Shown here in pieces: positions 59,305 through 64,000 of a DNA stretch of 64,000 bases (positions are counted from its first letter, which is position 1; the number at the start of each line of letters is the position of its first letter). The position numbers and the translations under genes were made by a program. The notes beneath the pieces are model-generated. The model was not told the origin of the DNA. It made no database searches and worked only from the letters and a program-made list of their open reading frames with translations. The stretch comes from Pohlia nutans (lineage: Eukaryota; Streptophyta; Bryopsida; Bryales; Mniaceae), in NCBI GenBank assembly GCA_022496805.1, contig CM040085.1, positions 35,679,811-35,743,810 of the forward strand, in the 5' to 3' direction.

Positions 59305-60689
59305 TTAAGAAACTCTTTTTGTTTCTTGTGAAACAAAAAGCCAATATAAGAAACTACAAATCAACACACCATTTGTAAACCGTTGGGATCCGTTACAACT
59401 GGCCTAAACCCTATTTACTATGCTGGTCAAAACCTCTGGCCCTACTGAGCAAGACTAAAGTAACACCCTAAATTAGGAGTTGTTGTAGAGCACCACCTTA
59501 AAGCGCTGCAGCGCGGGAACACTGGGAACGCAGGGAGTCCAGTAGAACTCACAGACATTGCTCAAAAATGTCAAAGCCCGCCCTAGCCCCCGTGACAGCA
59601 ACGTTTGCTCAACCCAGCGGGGCTATTGCCTGAACGTTGCTCGAAAACGTTGTTGTACCCCCTTAATCCTAGTAGTGTAATGATGTATTTCATAACACTA
59701 AAATGTACTCCCTTAATCCTAGTAGTGTAATGATATGTTTCATAACACTAAAATGGTGACGTTCAACTATAACTCTAAATACTGGAACTGGTTATAGTCG
59801 GGCAACGGAAACTACGCCAATTTCACTGAAGTCCACCATTTTAACCCGTAATGGACCATGGGTTTTTCTTGTTTTTTAGCATCATTTTCTCCTCTTTCTA
59901 ATCATTTTCTTGTGATTTTTTATTTATTTTGCTTTTGCTTTTGCTTTTGATAGTTGATACCAATTTAAACATTACAAAAAGAATTAAAGATTTTTTTTAC
60001 CAATTTAACAATTTTTCCCATGTCTCCAGAGACGGTCAAAAAAGGTCAAAAAATATTGCCATTTCATCTTTTCACTTCAAACGCTATAAACTTGCAATTT
60101 GTATGGTCAAATTCTATGAAAATTTTACCATGCATTCTTTTGGTAATCTAAAGCAAGATCCTACAATTAAATATGCAAAATAAAATAAATCTAAAGTTTG
60201 TTTTAAACCTAGTCTGAACTGCCCATTCTCCCCCAAAATAAACCTCTTTCTCTCTGCAACTTCCAGTTACAAAGTCAAATTCATAAAAAAAAATTGAATA
60301 CCCGTTTTTGTATTGACATACCAAATTTACACAATTTTTTTCACAAAATAAGGATAAACATTGAAATGTCCTAGTTAGGACACATTGTACTTTAGGGGTG
60401 AATGAATATGAGGTACTTTTAGCTCCATTGAAGCCAGGTCCATCACACCGTGTTGAGGGGTTTCAACTCCCCTATAACATGTATGGAATACTTTTTGGAC
60501 GCTACCATTTACAATGCAAGAATATTGTGCAAATACTTTTTGCCGTTTGATTTTTGAACTTTTAGAGTGTAGAACCCATCTTTTCAACCTTCAAAATCGA
60601 TGATCGCGGGAGCCTGTTTGTGTACCGTTTGCCCTTGCACATTTGCATCGGCCATGCAATTTTAGGGATTCCAAGGTCTACCCGAACGC
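59305..60689. other. Intergenic DNA with a 50-bp duplication
   Basis: 'ctcccttaatcctagtagtg' + 'taatgat...ttcataacactaaaatg' occurs twice in tandem (about 59658-59752). No gene supported. Confidence 0.5.
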
Positions 60690-60905
60690 TACTGAACAGG
60701 TCGACTTTGATGACACTGGGCCAAGGCTGAACGGACACTACCGAACGGGTCAATATCAATTTGACACCAGACCAAGGCCGAACAAGTCGACATCGGCTTG
60801 ACACCGGACCAAGGCCCAACCGACATTGCCGAATGGGTCGATGTCGACTTACACCGGGGCAACGCAAATAGACGCTACCGAACAGGTTGACGTCGACTGA
60901 CACCC
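60690..60905. repeat. GC-rich ~60-bp tandem repeat, about four units
   Basis: Units of the type 'ctaccgaacgggtcgacatcg' (with variation) followed by 'acttgacaccggaccaaggc' repeat about four times, in sharp contrast with the AT-rich surroundings. Confidence 0.75.
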
Positions 60906-61030
60906 GCATAACATAACGGGCCGTTTGGTACTCAAGTGGGTGGTTTGCCATGCGGGCTCAAAGGTCAATTTTGATTGATTAATGCACGTTGACTTCCCAT
61001 AAAATTTTAAAGATTTTGAATAAAACTAAT

Positions 61031-61258
61031 CCTAAAGGACCAAACAACCCAAATTGGACGTCATGTTTGTTTTAGCACTTTTGAATAGGTCCTATATGGA
61101 CTTCTTTTCGTTAAAATTTATTTTTTCTTTGACTAACGCATACAATGTTCTTCACTAATTTTGACGATATAAATTTTGGTCTCATCTTAATTATATTTTT
61201 CACAATGTGATCAATTGAATTTGTTATTTTAAAACCATGAATCTTTGGTCGTTTAGGG
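61031..61258. mobile_element. TTAA MITE, family A
   Basis: From CCTAAAGGACCAAAC to 'tttggtcgtttaggg', ending directly at TTAA 61259-61262. Matches 1066-1292 and 43180-43386. Confidence 0.75.
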
Positions 61259-61262
61259 TTAA

Positions 61263-62413
61263 CCCCTAAACGTCTTCACTCCTCTCCAAATTTGGAGAAT
61301 TTCAAACAAGTCTTAGAAAATGCAACTAAAAGGGGGGTACAAGCATGGTAAAGTAGACTTCTCATGTACATTTAAACAAGTACATAATACAAGGTTCAAA
61401 AAAGCATATTAAATTTGAACTTTTTTACAAAAATGTAGTATATATGTTGTTTTACAAAGCCAAACAAAAAAAGTGAAAAAAAAATCTTTAATGAATTTAC
61501 ATATGTTTAAACAACTTTTAAAAGTAAAAAAAAGTAGGTGGTTTACAATCAAGAAAGTTCAAAAGTAATAGGCTACAAGAGCATTAAATGATTTTTTTCA
61601 AATTTCTTTTTTGTCCGCCCTCAACATTATCATGAATTTCAAGAATATTAAAAAAATAAAAATTGAAAATTCTTAAAGTCATGAAAAGTACGTTTGAAAC
61701 TATTTTTATACAAATTTTTCAAGCGCTATTTTTAATAAACTTCTTTATAAATCTTTTTGTGAAGACTTTGGATTTAAGTACCTATAATACCAATAGAGGG
61801 CTCCATAAAATAAAAAAGGTTAAAAGTCATTTTTGTATTTTTTATATTGCATTTGACCAAAAAGTTTGGATTTCACCATAGCGGAGTACTTTTTTGGTCT
61901 ACTTTACCATGCTTGTACCCAGGGATATTTTGAACTTGAGATATGAATAAAAGTGGTATATTATGATTTTTAGATTTTATCCATATGATTAGATCTATAA
62001 TTGCAATCACTAATATATTTGTGTACAATTTGAAACTTAAAATTCAATATTCTTTTGTAGTTTAATTACGAATAAGATATTGAAAATCTGTGGATGAAGT
62101 TTGGTGTGATGGGTTGAAATGTAATACTCTAGGTGTTGTGATTTTTGGAGATTTTTTGGTTGCTTAATTCTATGAGTTGACTTGTTTAGGAGCACTTTTA
62201 CACTAAAATCTTAGAAAATTTTGGTGAATCACTTCAACATGAAATGAGACATAATTTTTTTACAAAATGTCTCCTTTCTAATCGGTTGACACATGCATGA
62301 AGTTGTCTTTTCATAAAATCTATAGTAAGAAATTCATACTGCAAATGACAGATGAGAAAACAAAGGTTGATTATGTTCATCATCCATAGAATGAATAGTT
62401 GAATGTTTAGAGG
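61263..62413. mobile_element. TTAA MITE, family B, with a nested insertion
   Basis: Starts CCCCTAAACGTC right after the TTAA shared with the preceding family-A copy and ends GTTTAGAGG before TTAA 62414-62417. Excluding the insertion at 61335-61920 it is about 565 bp, the family size. Confidence 0.82.
61335..61920. mobile_element. 586-bp TIR element nested in a TTAA MITE
   Basis: Perfect 24-bp terminal inverted repeat (GGGTACAAGCATGG...TAAAGTAGAC) with a probable 4-bp duplication AGGG (61331-61334 and 61921-61924). The MITE sequence resumes exactly after it ('aggg' + 'atattttgaacttg'). Non-coding; superfamily unknown. Confidence 0.82.
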
Positions 62414-62417
62414 TTAA

Positions 62418-64000
62418 AGGGTATTTGCTTTTATTTTGGGGTCTACCCTTTTATTTTTGAAAAGCTTATCTCATACCAACCCTTCAAACCTCAAAAGTTC
62501 TTCATGTCAACCCTTTAATATAAATTTTGGTTTCATCTTAATTATAAATTTCCACAATATGATCAATTGAATTTGTCATTTCAAAAGTATGAGTCCTGGG
62601 TCCTTTAGATGTTAAAGGGTATTTGCCTTATACGGGGACTAACCTCTCATTTATCTCTCAAATCTCATACCAACCCTTCTTAAATGAAAGGTAATAATTA
62701 TTTGAATTCACATTGAAAAGAATTTTCATAACAACCGGTTTGAAAATATTTGTAAAAGCTAGTAGTATACAAAGATCCCATGGAATGAACACACACTTAA
62801 ATCCTAAAGGACCAAGGATTCATGGTTTTTAAATGGCAAATTCAATTGATTATATTGTAATTTTTTAATTCCAAATTTTATATTACATGATTAATGTGAC
62901 TAACCTTCAAAAGTAGGATTTAGTCACATGTGACCTACCCATTTTGGAAATCCATAACTTATTGATACATTTAAAGTAAAATGAATGCCAAACACTTAAA
63001 GTAAATAGAATATATGATTGCGATATAAGTTCTACATCTATTTAATTTCCTCCAAATTTTCTCACAATATCCCAAGTTACTACAATCCACTCTAGATAAA
63101 TGTTATGCATGAGAAGAATTTTTTTTCGAGCAGTTAATGTTTCAATGATTAGAGAAGTGCACTTGCATAAAAAATATAAATTTATGACATGTACCGTTTA
63201 GCCCCTATTTTACCCTTAACTGCCTAACCATCCAAATCGAATTTACTAGTCACTTGTACATAAGCTCTCTTTTACGTAATTGAAGTCAGTGTAGGAAAAA
63301 AAATCAAAATTGAATTTACTAGGTCTTTTTATTCCATGTGAGCTTCCATTTTCACAAATAAAATTCCAAAGTTTTGAGCTTTTGAATGTGTACTAAATCC
63401 ATTCTCTCATTCATTCTTTGGAGCTACATACAAATGAAAGTTGTATTATGGATGATGACTTTTCCATGACATCCATACAGTTGGATTAACTTATAGTGTC
63501 GAAATATGTTTAAATTTGACTTTAGAAGAGATATTGTTTTAAATATATGAAAGACACAAAAAAATCATCATCTTATGAGTTTTGGAATAATTGGTCAAAA
63601 GTGCATAATGTACAATGAATCATCTTTTGCATAATGTGCAATATTTCAACTTATAAAATTATCTTATGATTTCTTACAAAGAGGTCTCAAGACACCCCTA
63701 TGGAACCATGATAAAACTCATGTGAAAAACTTCATCACTATTGAAGCATAATGATTTCAACCAATCAAAATGAATTACAAGATGTGAGTATTAAAATTGT
63801 AATTTAAGTGGATTTTCAAAGTTTTTATGTGTAAATTCATTTGAAGAATATCTAGGGATTTTAATACAAATTCAACTGTACAAATGTCTTCTAATAAGGA
63901 TGTCTTTTATATGCTCTTTAGAGTTGAAGGCCGAAAAAGTTAAACAAACCTCATTTTATACATTGCTCACATACACTTAGATATTTCATCCATCCAAATT
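62418..64000. other. Intergenic DNA with MITE fragments
   Basis: Partial family-A pieces lie at about 62516-62611 and 62801-62875. Near-duplicate phrases 'gttaaagggtatttgc...cataccaaccctt' occur at 62413-62485 and 62611-62673. 'cttaactgcctaaccatcc' at 63215 resembles the left end of the piggyBac relic (8148) and may start an element that leaves the window. No gene supported. Confidence 0.5.

Noticed and set aside
60562..60951. Minus-strand ORF of 129 residues
   Set aside because: Produced by the GC-rich tandem repeat at 60690-60905; sequence is repetitive and unlike a protein domain.

Overview
The window is nuclear DNA of a land plant or streptophyte alga: AT-rich, gene-poor and packed with nested transposable elements. 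Three things point there. The spliced palmitoyltransferase gene is of the plant PAT type. One transposon protein carries the plant-specific ZF-HD zinc finger. The LTR retrotransposon is Tat-like, with an extra RNase H. The Rab2 protein keeps alga/animal-like residues ([18 protein letters not shown]), and piggyBac, Tc1 and a P/THAP-like element co-occur, so a non-seed streptophyte (charophyte alga, bryophyte, lycophyte or fern) is more likely than a seed plant. That placement is inference.

Layout. 1-3.4 kb: DHHC palmitoyltransferase, plus strand, with Stowaway-like and TTAA-type MITEs in its introns. 4.2-6.1 kb: a large fold-back Tc1/mariner derivative, then a Stowaway-like MITE interrupted by a TTAA MITE. 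8.1-13.6 kb: a decayed piggyBac element whose termini (TTAA + CCCCTAA) match the MITE families scattered over the window. 13.7-21.7 kb: a young Ty3/gypsy element (LTRs about 1.5% apart) with an RNase H ORF before gag and a broken pol. 21.7-24.7 kb: repeats only. 25.0-27.6 kb: complete six-exon Rab2 GTPase, minus strand. 27.9-35.8 kb: minisatellites, a 2-kb TIR element with a TATA-containing tandem array, two TTAA MITEs and a tRNA-derived SINE. 36-43 kb: a minus-strand transposon with two ZF-HD-like fingers, BED-like fingers and a P/THAP-like body, disrupted by an intact Tc1 element. 43-50.6 kb: minus-strand spliced gene(s) of unknown function, one with a DGNHR motif. 51.3-55 kb: a Mutator-like transposase pseudogene. 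56.8-58.6 kb: a 173-bp satellite array ending in 71 A. 58.6-64 kb: more MITEs, some nested, and minisatellites.

Only the palmitoyltransferase and Rab2 are confident host genes. Most of the rest records layered transposition: piggyBac-type MITEs into Stowaway MITEs, Tc1 into the ZF-HD transposon, a hairpin MITE into the gypsy element, and a TIR element into a MITE. Many nonsense codons are explained by single C-to-T (or G-to-A) changes, as expected if old copies were methylated.
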